Source: Apostichopus japonicus (lineage: Eukaryota > Echinodermata > Holothuroidea > Aspidochirotida > Stichopodidae). From it: 64,000 nt of DNA. How positions within the stretch are numbered: position 1 is the stretch's first letter; the number at the start of each line of letters is the position of its first letter. The notes below the pieces were generated by a model. That model worked only from the letters and a program-made list of their open reading frames with translations, was not told the DNA's origin and searched no databases. Where the stretch lies: the NCBI RefSeq assembly GCF_037975245.1, contig NC_092581.1:15687303-15751302 (forward strand), written 5' to 3'. Position numbers and translations under genes: made by a program. Shown here one piece after another: positions 26,274-38,238 of the stretch.

Positions 26274-29200
26274 ATCATGAATACCCTGTAGTTAATACTA
26301 TATTATAATGCTATATTGACTGGTAATTAACTCAAGGCAAAGTAAATTATGTCAGTTATTTGTCTCCTCACAATAAGGAAGCTTATACATAAAGCAGACT
26401 GTGTAAATTAGCCCCATCAATAACGAAAAGTCTGCTAACAAAAGAGTAAAGAAACTGTTGCACAGAATCCTATGTGCAAAATAGGTTACGGTAGTCTTAT
26501 AAATGTTAGCAAATTTCCTCTGAAAAGTGACAAGGAAACTTTGAGCAGGTAAATGGAATCGCAAACCTTGTGACAATGAGAAAGGTAGCAATGCAACAAA
26601 ATACATAAGTGGAACAATATCCGTCAACATGTGACATTGGAATATTACGACTAGTTGAATGTACTGTTTTTAATATGTGTGTTGGCAATGACTGTGAACC
26701 ATAAGGCCATGCAATATCCTTTACTGTATAGAATTTCACAAGGTGATCGAGAGAAGGCAAACATTGTGTAAGACCACTACGTATGGTATTGATAATATTT
26801 CACACACTGCAACAGTTTCCTTGTGTAAAAATAATATTGTTCTTATACATGTGTACAGGTACGTAAGAGATGGAACTAGCACAACTGACTTTTAGCAGGT
26901 ACGGCTACTGTGGGTCAAAGGTCACAATCCACTTTGGAGTATTGAGTCAAAACAAAACAATGGATTTATAATAAGACCAGTCAAAAAGATATCTTTTGAA
27001 AGTCAGGTTTTTAAAATAATAATACAGAGCACCAGTGGCCTTAAAAGTTTTAGTCCTGCCCCTCCCCCCCCCCCTGGGCCCACCATCTCAGCCACTGACT
27101 CCCCTCTAATGATGATGACACTGATAGTGATAATAATAAAATAATAACCATAAGAACAAGAATAATAATTGCAATAAGAATAACAACAAACATAATAACA
27201 AGGCTAATAATATTTGATATAATGACAGCAGAGAGGCCACAAATTTGGTGGTATTTAGAGTCAATTCCACTGAGCAACATAAACATGGATGTCAGATTCC
27301 TAATTAACAGAAAAGTATTTTTTCTCTTCCCCTCCCCCCTAGAAAAACATCTTTTCCACATGTATGCCTATTACTGTATGCAACTTCTACATTTATAATG
27401 GCACTCACAGATATGTGCACATTCTTTACCCACTCTGATCAGGAGAGTGGTTTTATTTGTAAACATTTTCCCAAAATCTGGTATCAATGTCCACTGATCT
27501 CTGCCACAGGACAGATTACTGTATCTGATCGCCTCGATCTGATAATAACACATTATTAGATCCACCCTGCAATGATCGAATCCAGATCTCAAATGTTTTA
27601 GTCAGATCAAATGGAAAAAAAGTCACCAAGACAATCTCACTATCCTCCTTTGAGATAATCCAAATAAAGCTGTTACCCTTTGTAGCGAATAGCCTACTCA
27701 CACTTCCAGTGACCTTTGTCTGGACTTAGCTTGATTTTAGACACCAATAGTTGGCTACACTGTTTTGAAAACCTTCAAAGATAGTCAGGATGTCTGGGCA
27801 ACAACCTGCAAAAGTTTTCTAAGTAGGCTGCTTTTAACTAAGTAGCTTTTAGCCTGTTCATCAGCTACCATTTAATTACACTCCCCCTGTTAAGTTTATG
27901 TAGACCAGCAGTTATATTGTCAATGTCTAGTCTTGGTATTTTTAAATAGCTGGTAATCATGGTAGGGCTGTACAGATCAGGTAGGTATAGGCAGTATGCA
28001 GAAGTAATACATTAGTACAATTAATTTGTTGCCTACGGTATACTGAATTTATATTTTACTGTAGCTACGTATATCTACAGCAAAAGAGCCGATCGAGTAT
28101 ACATATACTCACAAAAGATCTCAAAATAAATCTGAAATTTACTTGTTTACACAGACAGCTTATTCTGCTCCTGCAGCTGTTGTGTAATTATTATAATCAA
28201 ACATCAAATACAGAAAAAAAAGAAAATTTATGGGGTTTTGTAGCTGAAATATGAGCAGTTTGGTATACATGCATCCATGACAGAAAGATTTGATTTATTC
28301 GTGTAACACTCTCAAACATGACGGAGAAAAGGTTACATGACATGCAGAAAATTTGAAAGAAACAATGCAATAAAGTGTTCATATACAGGCTTAACTTTAT
28401 CTGTCACTCACATTCAGAATAAAGAGTAAAGATTCACTAGAAAAAGTCACATTTTCTATGTAAATTCTTTCAAATGCATTTATAAATCAAGGATATTTTA
28501 CCCCTTTCAACTAGTGCACTTCATACTTCCACTTAATTATGAATGTTTTTCGTTGTCACCGGGCCATGGAGTCGTTCCATTTAGTATGCATCTCTGATCA
28601 CATATGTATGGTCATAAGCAGCATGTAGGAGAGATATAAATTAAAGTTCTAAATTAAAAGCATTTGACAGTGACTTGTCAAGTTGTTGTCTTGACTTGTT
28701 TCATTGCCTGACTTATGCAAATTAAATTTCCAGATGTCAGGCTGATGGTACTTTTTTTTTTACCTATTTATTACAGACACCTGAATCAGCTTTCTATACA
28801 TGTAGCATGTCCTTCTATCATGAGTTACCATGACAACTATTGTACGAATCCTTCAAATTGAAATGGCATGATATTCTGCTTTGATTATTTCCTCTAATGG
28901 TTCACGGTATACGTAGCAATTGATTAAGTATATATTTAAACGGCATGCTACTGTTTGGGAAGGTTCACCGAGTACTACCGTATTTCGATGGACATAATCA
29001 GCACAAAACTATTACAGGTAGTAAAAACCAATTCATTCAATGGATGAACAATGACTTAGTACTACTTCCGTCAAATAGAAATACTTCCCACTTGTTCATT
29101 CAAAACCATTGTTAAACCTGTTGATGCTTCACTTTGATGATAAGTTGTACAATTATCATAGCAAGTGCATTGACTTAGCACTGACCTGCTTTATACACGT

Positions 29201-29757
29201 GGGCTACTATATGTCAGGCATACAGTATAGTGCACACAAAGTTTCACAAAAAATACTATCATTGAAGATAATTGCCAAAAATTCTTTTCATTTGTCCCCC
29301 CCCAAAAACCTTTGAAAACAGCATATAGGACCAATTAATAGCACTCCCCCGAAATCTTCATAGAGGACTGTTGACCACAACAATTTTGCAGCCAATGAAA
29401 ATTTGAAAAGATTAGCACGAAAGGAGAAAAGGGAAATAGTTCCAACAAATATTTGGGCAATCCACAGGAACATACCTTAATTGAAGAGAGTGAAAACTGA
29501 AGAAAAAATAAATTCCTAAAGGTGGTCTATTTTTTTTAACCGTAAGAAGATTGATAAAGGACATATTAAATAAGATACTACATGTAAAGGACTGTATTTT
29601 TGGTGGTTTTAATACCTGTCCAAATAAAACTGAGGGCAGTAATTTCCCATGTACATGTGTGTGATCATTTATCAGTTTATACAGTAAACCATTGAAGCAG
29701 GGAGTGGCTACTATAACTTATACATGAACCTGGATGCTAGTGTGCATTGCAGTACAG
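26274..29757. other. Intergenic, nothing recognised
   Basis: AT-rich with an AATAATA-type simple stretch at 27100-27220 and a C-tract at about 27062-27074. Minus ORFs of 60-103 codons here have no recognisable domain or splice support. Confidence 0.4.
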
Positions 29758-29765
29758 TATTTTGT

Positions 29766-30136
29766 CAGTGGCGGAGCTAGGGGTATTGGTTGGGGGGGGG
29801 GGAGAATAGTCTGTAGGGGCGCTTTCGTCACTATCTAAGCAAAGCAGAAAGTTTTTGAGTAAAGATACTCCCTAGATCGCCAGAAATGACCCTTTCCGGG
29901 CCTGGCTAATTTGCAGATAAACAAAGAATAAATAGCCTTTAGAGCGTTTTGTCAGAAACTTACACCAACAAAATGTGCCAAACGTCAATAGGTAGATAAG
30001 AGCGCAATAAAAAAGTCAATAATTGCAAATAAGTAAAAAGTGGTAAAACACTGAATAGGGTGCCAGCAGTCCATTTGATTACGTACGTCGGGGGGGGGGG
30101 GCATCCGCCCCCTGACTGTATGGACGTCCGCCACTG
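29766..30136 (+). mobile_element. hAT-like MITE, family 1 (copy A)
   Basis: The ends CAGTGGCGGAGC and TCCGCCACTG are inverted repeats. The flanks are tattttgt (29758-29765) and tatttagt (30137-30144), an 8-bp TSD with one mismatch. The interior is collinear with the copies at 62280-62659 and, inverted, 20992-21326. This copy has lost the GCGCCA/TGGCGC hairpin from its internal module, leaving 'actatctaagcaaagcagaaa'-like sequence at about 29836-29860. It has no coding capacity. Confidence 0.9.
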
Positions 30137-30144
30137 TATTTAGT

Positions 30145-31067
30145 GTGGTCACTATATTATACATTACTGCTCTCAGACCAATATCTTAAATTGAAAATCC
30201 AATAAAAGTGTCTCACTAGTTTGTGTAAATTTTTGTCTACTATTTACTCTACTGTACTGTTAAGTATACTTTGTATCATGGTGCATCTGCATAGCCTCAT
30301 AAGGCCTATACTATTTACCAATTATAAGGATCATGTTGTCTTAGGGAAACTTTCAATATTATCTAAAGTCATAGTAGCTATTGAGCAAAGAATGCCTTCC
30401 TTAAAGAGTATAGACCCTTTACTGTAGACAAATAAAATAAAAAAACCAACTTGTTACACAAATAATGAGATAAACAATAATTGTACCTTAAAGTACAACA
30501 TAGAATATAAAGAATACCTATAAGACATATAATTTCAGCAAACCTGGTATCAACAATTCAACATAACATAATGTATACATATATTATATTTATAGTGACC
30601 TACATTGTGTAGACTTTTAACTAGATATATATGTAACACAGAAAGAAACAAATATCACAGATGTTTTATTGGCCCTTTCTTGTGGTCATAAAGCAATTTA
30701 TAGGTCAATTTAATAGGACTGAGTACCATACCACCTGTCTGTGGATTAAATCTTGGAGGAGGATCTTACCCACACCACTGCTATAACCGGACATTCGATA
30801 AAAGCCAATATAGGCCTATAGCAGTTGTGATTTGAAAGACAGGGCTGGAGGGCCACAAATGTGGTCACAAAATAAACTGAAATGCCAAGAGAACACTTTA
30901 TGGAGTTGACTTGGGTACCAAACAAGGTAAAAGAGGAAGGTACAGTACAGGGAGGGATGAGGTGGGTAGGAGAAGAGAGGGAGGGAAGGAAGGGTGATAC
31001 CTGTCAGTGGTATTAACTTTTGTTTTCCAGCATCCTAAACTAAGACTATTTTGATTATTTTACTACA
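30145..31067. other. Intergenic, nothing recognised
   Basis: AT-rich, no supported gene. A purine-rich GGGAGG stretch lies at 30950-30990. Confidence 0.4.
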
Positions 31068-31398
31068 AGCGTTGTGGTCAAGTGGTTAAGACAGTGGACT
31101 TGTGATCTAAGGTTTGCAGGTTCGAGTCCTGGCCAGATTCTTGCGTTGATGTCCTTGGGCAAGGCACTTGATCTCAATTGCCTCTCTTCACCCAGGTGTA
31201 TAAATGGGGACCCACGAGGTAAATTGTCAGTTAGACTCTGTTTAACTGCTGCCATGTGGAGGGATTGTCTCTATATTTGACAGGTTATCGTTGACCAGGG
31301 TAATATTGCTAAGCGCCTTGAGCACTGTTATCGGTGGATATATCTGCGCTTTATCAATCCTCAATATTACAATGTCTGTTTATTATTATTATTATTAT
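31068..31398 (+). mobile_element. tRNA-derived SINE with conserved central core and TTA tail
   Basis: The tRNA-like head has an A-box-like 'tggtcaagtggttaagac' and B-box 'ggttcgagtcc'. It is followed by a core beginning 'tccttgggcaaggcacttga', reminiscent of the conserved central domains shared by several metazoan SINE families (exact domain not assigned). The 3' part runs 'taagcgccttgagcactgtt', then ends in a (TTA)n tail at 31380-31398. A second, degenerate copy lies in TFB1M intron 3 at about 50120-50245. The overlapping ORFs are not protein-coding. Confidence 0.85.
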
Positions 31399-33392
31399 AC
31401 AGGGCAACAGACTCAGTGTGATACCCATGCACTTACTTACCAGCAGAAAACTGTTTTCTTACATATAGTATCTGGTAAATTTTTTCACACCTTAAGTACA
31501 AGTATTATTCAGGAGAATTAAACAATTAATCAACAAACCATATCCTTCTACCTTTGATATGAGTAACGTTGTGTGTTTTAATAATTCCATGATTTCAAAA
31601 ATGTTGTCTCACATTATAAGGTCCATATTTAAGGGGGAAAAAGGTAAAAAAGGGCTGTTTTTGTCATAAGTTTGAAATTGAACTTGACTAGTCTTCACGG
31701 ACTACATCGTTACAGGAAATTTGAATGGGATTATTGTATCAATGCTTTCAATGTGCTGTATTGCAATAAAAATACTTGAGGAAACTGAAGTTGAAACTAA
31801 TGCCATACTAACTCTGTAAATGAAAGTAACTTGCATGCTCTGAGTGCAATCATCAAACAATCAACTTGACAAATCTAATGACTGAAATGATCAGCCAACT
31901 TAGTAAGCACTCAAGACTCCTAAGTACTTGTTTTGTTATTATAAACCAATCATCGTTAGCAGGGAGTGAGTGAATATAAACACTAGTAGTAGTAGTTCAA
32001 GTATGAGAATATACTTTCAGATTACTGTACATAAGTTTGGCCATATATATAATATATATATATATGGCTCTTTAGTGACAGAATCTAAACTAGCAATTTT
32101 ATAACAGCGACAGATGTAAATAAACATATTGATACAGCTTCATTAGGATTCAAGCTACTTATTACTTAGAGCCTACCATCAACATTATTACATGTAAAAG
32201 TACAGCAGCCAATTAAAAGTAGCTGCCTCTAACTGTATGGTATTATTATTGTTACTGGTATTTCACTGTGTGGTGACTCATAGTTCTGATCACACGTACA
32301 GATACTGTATATATATATAATCAAGAAATTGCATAATGTTCTCTACACAATATTGAGCACGAAGCTGTTTTTTTTACACAATAATAATAATCAGCAGTTA
32401 TTTTTATGACACTTAAGCGACCAAAAATGTGGAAGAAACCAGAAAGGGCTGATGGATTACAACTTACACATCGGTTGGCTTCTAATTCAACATTTTTTTA
32501 ATCAAATTTGTCGTAATTCTTTCAGAATGGGAATGCATTTCAACTTACAACTTGTTGACAAAATGTAAATAAAGAAATATGACTCCAAAAGTGTAAACCT
32601 GGTGATTTCCAACCTAATGAGTTTGTTATATCAAAGCTTGGGCACACGCAGGGTGGGCTGGTGTCTAGCATAAGGCCAGAAAGTCTAGTTCAGGCCACTG
32701 TACAAGACTCTACATATGGCGTGAGCTCTGGTCAGATATGTACAGTACAATATAGGACTAGGCAAGGCATGTACAGCATATTAAAACCCTAATAAGAGGA
32801 TTTCAAGCAAAACTAAACAAAATTGGGACCATTATTACAGAATCTTTCACCCGGCTAGTATGTTGCACATTTTAATCAAAACTACACTATGACTTGTTTT
32901 CCCGAAGGGTAATGAGGATGGTGTTGAAGAACTTAGCATGCCATAGACTCCGGATGTATGAGTGCCTGATGAATTCAATGTAGCATTGGCTTTGGGTAAA
33001 ACATTTCTGTATGCTGCTGTGTTGGGACCCATGTTATAATCATAGTGGACTTTGCAATCCACACTCCCCCTCTTGAATTTGCAAGGTTGGTAAGAGTGAC
33101 TCCATAGTTTTCCATTTTGGGAAACCAAAAACAATTCCCTAGGCCTTCTCCTAGTTAAATGTTTACTATGCAAGGCCTATCACTGTGCTACCAAGTAACA
33201 TGTAACACGGACAATAATACTGACATCCAAATGTTTAACTGGTTTATTGCATACAATTCTAAGTAAGGCCTATGGGCAATGTTAGTATGTACCCTTCAAG
33301 TAGACATACTACATAGGCTAGGCTGCATTCCTACAGGCTAGGTCTACAAGATTTCCCTAATCTGTAGCCTAAACATGGTTAAAAACTACAAA
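31399..33392. other. Intergenic, nothing recognised
   Basis: AT-rich, with a short (AT)n at 32044-32067. The 108-codon minus ORF at 32847-33173 has no recognised domain. It is not a low-complexity artefact, so it is noted, but I cannot support it as a gene. Confidence 0.35.
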
Positions 33393-33670
33393 GTGGCTAT
33401 TGTTACGACTAGTCGTAAGAATAATTCCCGACTACGCATGCGCAGTTGCTATTTTCATGACCAGAAGTACTATTTTTACGACGAGGAGAAACAATAATTT
33501 CCGGTTAGGGTTAGGGTAAGGGTTAGGATTGAGGTTTAGGGTTATGTTTAGGGTTAGGGTTACCCCTACTACATGCGCAGTTGCTTTATTTACTTTACTG
33601 CGCTTGAATTTGCCTTTGTCGTAAGACTAGTGTATAAATAATTGTTACGACTCGTCGTAAGAATAGCCAC
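33393..33670. mobile_element. Palindrome-ended MITE carrying telomere-like repeats
   Basis: The ends are GTGGCTATT and AATAGCCAC. Immediately inside the left end is the perfect 16-bp palindrome TTACGACTAGTCGTAA; inside the right end is its close copy TTACGACTCGTCGTAA. Positions 33503-33565 are about ten degenerate TTAGGG units. 'catgcgcagttgct' occurs on both sides of the telomere-like block. I could not assign a target-site duplication, so superfamily and exact ends are uncertain. Confidence 0.65.
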
Positions 33671-35469
33671 GGCCTAAAAACTAATGATAGGGCCTAAACA
33701 CAGTAACATAAGTTTAGCTAGGCTAAGCTATTTTGTATATCAAGTCGCCAATGTTTGCCTCCAAATAGAAAAATTTAAGACATGGCTATACTATAGAACC
33801 TGGCCTAGGCCCTAGGACTTAAATTAACGTTAGGCCCTGGGCCTTACTGTACTTTACCTTTGTTCAACCTCAAGGCTCCAATCAACGTTGGACGATGCTA
33901 ATTTTCCCTGTCTGTTGATCTAGGCCTAGGCCTAGCAATGTAATTGTAACTGCAGTGCTATTCAAACGATGCTACGGCCTAGTCCCCCAAGTCTGTTACT
34001 ACAGTAGGCATAGCCTGTTCATGATTTCAACATGTCGGTATAAATTATCAGAGATATAACTTATCAGAGATATAACAGAGATATAACTAAGTGAACTCAC
34101 GGGAAAATTACATATTCCTTGCCACATATTACACATCCAGAGTCTACAGGTTTGGCCAACACAGAAGTCAAGCCGTTCCATTCAGTAAGGGCTTTTCATG
34201 CAACTCGATCGATATCGTAAATACCAGACGTTGTTTACAACTGACTGTACATCGATTGTATACGTCTGGGTACGTATGCGCACCTAGCTAGTAAGTTGAT
34301 TCACTCAGAGGATGATGAATCGTCGCCGAGACGCTTCAGCGGTTCCTATGCTACACAACTTGTAATTGGTGGTCGATATAGTTTACAGCGCATTTGATTG
34401 GCCAACATATTTTTTTGGAGGTGGCAGTAACTTGTTACCTTTCCTTTGTAGCGTCAAAAATTGCAGAGTGTGTTATGTGAAGTAGCCCTGGACTTGCTTA
34501 CAACAATTAGATAATTATGGAGAGTTCGAAGTTTGATAAGAACTAATCATTCTACAGTTTACAAATGAAAACTTCACAATCAGTGTCAAAAATATCCTAC
34601 AAGCATGATTTCCCAGTGCATAACATATGTACGATATAAGCCGATTCGTGTGTGTACTTCCAGATGAAGGCACTAGCACCCATGCACTTGCATCGATTTG
34701 CATTTGGAAACACACTTCAAAGTTAATATTTTAAAGGCAACTTGAAAATTAATTCTGTTGAGTTCATGGTCGGTTTTTTACAGCAAAACGATGGCTGTCA
34801 TTTCCACACATCTGTCTACTACAACAACAATAACAACACTAAATTGGCCCGGATTCACTTGAATTTGGTAATATTCATGACTGAACTATGTACAAATTGT
34901 CATGAGGCCTTTCTATGTAGGCTATGTACCTAAATCTATTTTCCACTAAATAATCAGAAATGAATAAAAATGAACTGTAATAAAATATGTTGGCTTTAGT
35001 ACAACAACGTCAAAACCATCGATAATTGTTAATTTTATGATAAAAGTATAAGTTAGCAACAAAACATTGCCTCTGTCTTTAATAGAAGAAAAAAAAAACA
35101 CTTCGTAACTAAAGAATTTTCGGCTTAAAATGTTTATCTTTCGAGACTTTCGTTACAAATTCTAAGATAAATGCATCACTTGGTCTAATGACGGACGTCT
35201 GCAGAAAAAAAAAATAGGCCTAACAATAATAATGCCGATGCGGGCAAGCAAACTTAGGTATAACCATGATGTGGTGATTTTGTTACCAAAACTTATGAAT
35301 GGTATCAATTTAACATATGATTCTGAGTTTTAATCAAGGGTATATGTTTTTTCTTAACTTGCAGTGATACGTGAAGTAGGGTTGTTACGTACAGCGCGTG
35401 TTGCCAAAGTGAGTTTCAGCAACAACAAAAATGCACAGCGCGTTGTAACATACCGCCTTCTTCAGGGTG
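33671..35469. other. Intergenic, nothing recognised
   Basis: AT-rich. A GC-richer stretch at 34250-34400 with 'attggt'/'gattggcc' (CCAAT-type) motifs could be promoter-like, but no gene is seen beside it. Confidence 0.3.
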
Positions 35470-35474
35470 ACATC

Positions 35475-36805
35475 CAGGGGCGTATCCAGGGGGTGCAACA
35501 GGCGCGCGCCCCCCCTATTGGCCGTCACCAAAAAAAAAAAGTTTAGCAAAAAAAAAAAAAAAAATTGATGACGACCTTTATGTGAGATGTCGGTGATCGC
35601 TCAACCCCCCCCCCCCCCTCCCGTATGCTTTATTTTTTGTTTGCCAAAAAAAGTTCTGGCGAAGTTCGGCGGCATAATAGTTTTAGAAACATAGATGGTA
35701 ATTGTGTTTGTATTATCACTATAAACACTAAGTGACATGCCAGCCATACTAAATTGTGCATTTTGTGTCCATATTTACTGGAAATGTTGCTTATTATTAA
35801 GGTCGAAAAATGGATCACATATGGCCATGGGCGGCGATCCTGGGTGGAGGGGGGATATATCCCCCCATGAAAATGGGTGGAGGGGATGTAATGCACCATA
35901 TCCCCCCCACCAAATGCCAGGGATAAGAATATTTTCATGCCTACATTTATGCATCTTCGTTAATGTACGGCTCTTTTTTAGCTTCATTTCTCGCCTACCA
36001 TAAACGCAGTGCGATCTTTTCAAATAAAGCGTCTTTATAAAGCAAAAATAGTTGACTGTAGGCTTCATTGGCCCTATAACAACAAAATGTATTATTGCGC
36101 CCACGGTATTGATATAGTACATATATGCACCCTCATAGTATTCATATAGGCCCTATAGTAGGCCTACACACGTACATGTTCCCTCGAACAGCTGAGAATC
36201 TCATGTTACCAGGGTAATGCTTAATACACGTTTCACCTGGATGCCCTAGCAATCGGTACCTATAGGAATGTAAATATGTGTAATTGTGTATTGCATGTGT
36301 ATAGGCCTATAATAGCCTGCATGAGGCCATTTTCTTCATCGAATAATATAAAAGAGCTCTCGAACATTCTAACGTTGCGCCTGAAACAAGATTGACAGGG
36401 GCAATTTTCCCAAAATAACACCCGAAATTAAAAAAAAAAGTATTTAGGATCCTGATTATGAGATATTTCGGACATGACATCCCTATTTTAAAGTTGGGTA
36501 TATGCCGCTTGGAAACCTCGGGAAGTGCCGTTTCCGGCCATCTAGAGGGTTTGTTAATCCCAAAATTTTCTTGTAAGCTTCGCGCCAACTTATGGTGGCG
36601 CTACGCTTAGATAGTCAACAAGGTCATATTCCCCCCCCCCCCCACTCGGAAGTACGGATCGCCGCCCATGCATATGACACCATTTTACATTTCAGCCCTT
36701 CTTCGAAAGCAAAAATTGTACACCCCTCCCCTTAGACCCATCCCCCAGGACGGCGATCATTCATGCCTGACGCCCCCCTATTGGAAAATCCTGGATACGC
36801 CCCTG
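35475..36805. mobile_element. DNA transposon with 5-bp TSD (element H), carrying a nested element
   Basis: The ends CAGGGGCGTATCCAGG and CCTGGATACGCCCCTG are inverted repeats, flanked by a perfect 5-bp TSD, acatc (35470-35474 and 36806-36810). The total is 1331 bp, of which 845 bp plus an 8-bp TSD is element I. The near-terminal sequence includes a C-tract. The right part contains the 'ctccccttagaccc' block shared with families D and G. There is no transposase ORF. The end sequence and TSD length group it with the two elements at 55890 and 61582. Superfamily not assigned. Confidence 0.85.
35826..36670. mobile_element. hAT-like non-autonomous transposon (element I), nested in H
   Basis: The ends CATGGGCGGCGATCC and GGATCGCCGCCCATG form TIRs. 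The flanks catatggc (35818-35825) and catatgac (36671-36678) are an 8-bp TSD with one mismatch. The right part (about 36512-36617) holds the shared hairpin module, inverted, although the ends differ from family 1. No coding capacity. Confidence 0.85.
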
Positions 36806-37248
36806 ACATCCCTATGTTCCGACGTCTCTATGTTCCGACGTCTCTATGTTCCGACATCTCTATGTTCCGACATAAAGAAAAAAAATCGGATTTATCCAAA
36901 AATTTGGTGGTACCAAGAAAACTAGTTTTGTGACCCCAATTTTTTGGGGGGAGTAAATTGTTTTGGACCCAAAATTTTTCGGACCCAACTTTTTTTGGAC
37001 CTAATATATTTTTGGGGAATCAAGTTTTTTGGACCCACCAAATTTTTTTCACGAAAAACAAGAGAAAAAAAAGGCGCCTGCAGTGTGGACACAAAACATC
37101 GCGGGTTACCAACAAAAAATCTGTCTCGCCGCGCCGCTTGCTGTACAAACAGATTTCTAGTCACAAGCAATTTTTGGTCAAAAAAAATTATGAGTCCAAA
37201 AATTATTTCGTATTGTCGGAACAAAGAGACGTAGGAACATAGAGATGT
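36806..37248. mobile_element. MITE with iterated 16-bp terminal repeats (element J), split by H
   Basis: The left end is four head-to-tail units of 'tctatgttccgacgtc'-type sequence (36809-36876). The right end (37215-37248) is two inverted units, 'gtcggaacaaagagacgtag' then 'gaacatagagatgt'. The interior has recurring TTTTTTGGACCCA runs. The outermost five bases, acatc, are also the H target site, so H appears to have inserted within J's left terminus; the first bases of J then lie at 35470-35474. The overlapping ORFs on both strands are repeat artefacts. Confidence 0.65.
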
Positions 37249-37838
37249 AACCGTTTTTCAGTGTTCCGTACGCGTGGTGCGTTATTGACTTTTGAGTGCG
37301 TACTGCGTTCGCATATATGCTCAAATGTTATGGAATAAGTTAAATATTACATCCAATGTCGGTTACTACCTGAAGCTTTAACGGTCAACTCGAATTGCTC
37401 GTAAATTTGATATTATTGGGTGATGCCATCAGCGTCACATGTTATAACAATCGTACATCTGGTTTATTCGTGCAAATAATTATCTAGGGTTTATTGACAT
37501 ATTATCGTTAATGAAATAAACCAGACGAATGACAAAGTGTTAATCGCAGTGGTTTATTTATTTTATAACAAGGAGTGGGGGGGGTGGGAGGGTGCCCCCT
37601 TACCATGCATCCTCCTACGGACGCCCATCATAATAAATATTGAGATAACAAGATGTGAATTTCCGCTATACGATGCCAACAATCCAGGCATACATAAACG
37701 TCTACACTGCACGTTTTAGAAACTGATATTTTTCCCACGTACAGATCCTTACCGAATATAATTCTAGAGGTTATGGTTATTTCCCCATCTCGACTTCATG
37801 AGGCATTGTTCACGACATGACCACTTAACTTTATGTAG
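37249..37838. other. Non-coding, nothing recognised
   Basis: No supported feature. A G-rich tract lies at about 37576-37592. Confidence 0.35.
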
Positions 37839-38230
37839 CAGGGGCTTCGGAAGCTATTTGGGATTGGTACGGCAGAACAGAGTGTGGCCATCTATCATAA
37901 TTATCGGGGGACGTTTGGTAGGTCAAACTACGCTACGCGCCACCATGATTGGCGCGTAGCGAAATGTAGGAAATTTTGAAAAAAAATGCCTCCCAGATTG
38001 CAGGAAATGGCACTTCCCGAGCTTGAAAACAAGACCTCTGCCATGCCAGAGTAGTCACATTTAACCTACTTGCCGTATGATCATTATTGAAAATTATTGA
38101 AAAATATACCTCCACGATTGTATTTTGCCATTGTTTTTTCTTAGTCCTACTTTTTTTTTTTTGCGCCGTGAATATTGGTCCGGGCATTCGCCGGACCTGC
38201 CGTACCGGCTCCGACGCCCGGGGAACGTCC
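37839..38230. mobile_element. Degenerate hAT-like element with the shared module
   Basis: The left end CAGGGGCTTCGG and the right segment CCGTACCGGCTCCGACGCCC are imperfectly inverted. The flanks ttatgtag (37831-37838) and ttatgtat (38231-38238) match at 7 of 8. Positions 37922-38026 carry the hairpin module, here GCGCCA..TGGCGC with 'cacttcccgagcttg'. The exact right boundary is uncertain because about 9 extra bases separate the TIR from the putative TSD. Confidence 0.5.
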
Positions 38231-38238
38231 TTATGTAT

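Noticed and set aside
31055-31280. Overlapping ORFs at the SINE
   Set aside because: The A-box, B-box and SINE core explain the sequence.
32847-33173. 108-codon minus ORF
   Set aside because: Not low-complexity, but no known family, no splice sites or start context I can defend.
34090-34190. Minus-strand segment reading CVICGKEYVIFP before a GTGAGT donor
   Set aside because: Looks like a zinc-binding knuckle, but there is no ATG or clear acceptor upstream and no second Cys/His pair.
35630-36122. Minus ORFs of 102 and 115 codons
   Set aside because: They cross the boundary between transposons H and I and so cannot be a conserved gene.
36922-37242. ORFs with repeated FFGPK / FWTQNF residues
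   Set aside because: They reflect TTTTTTGGACCCA repeats inside element J and occur on both strands.
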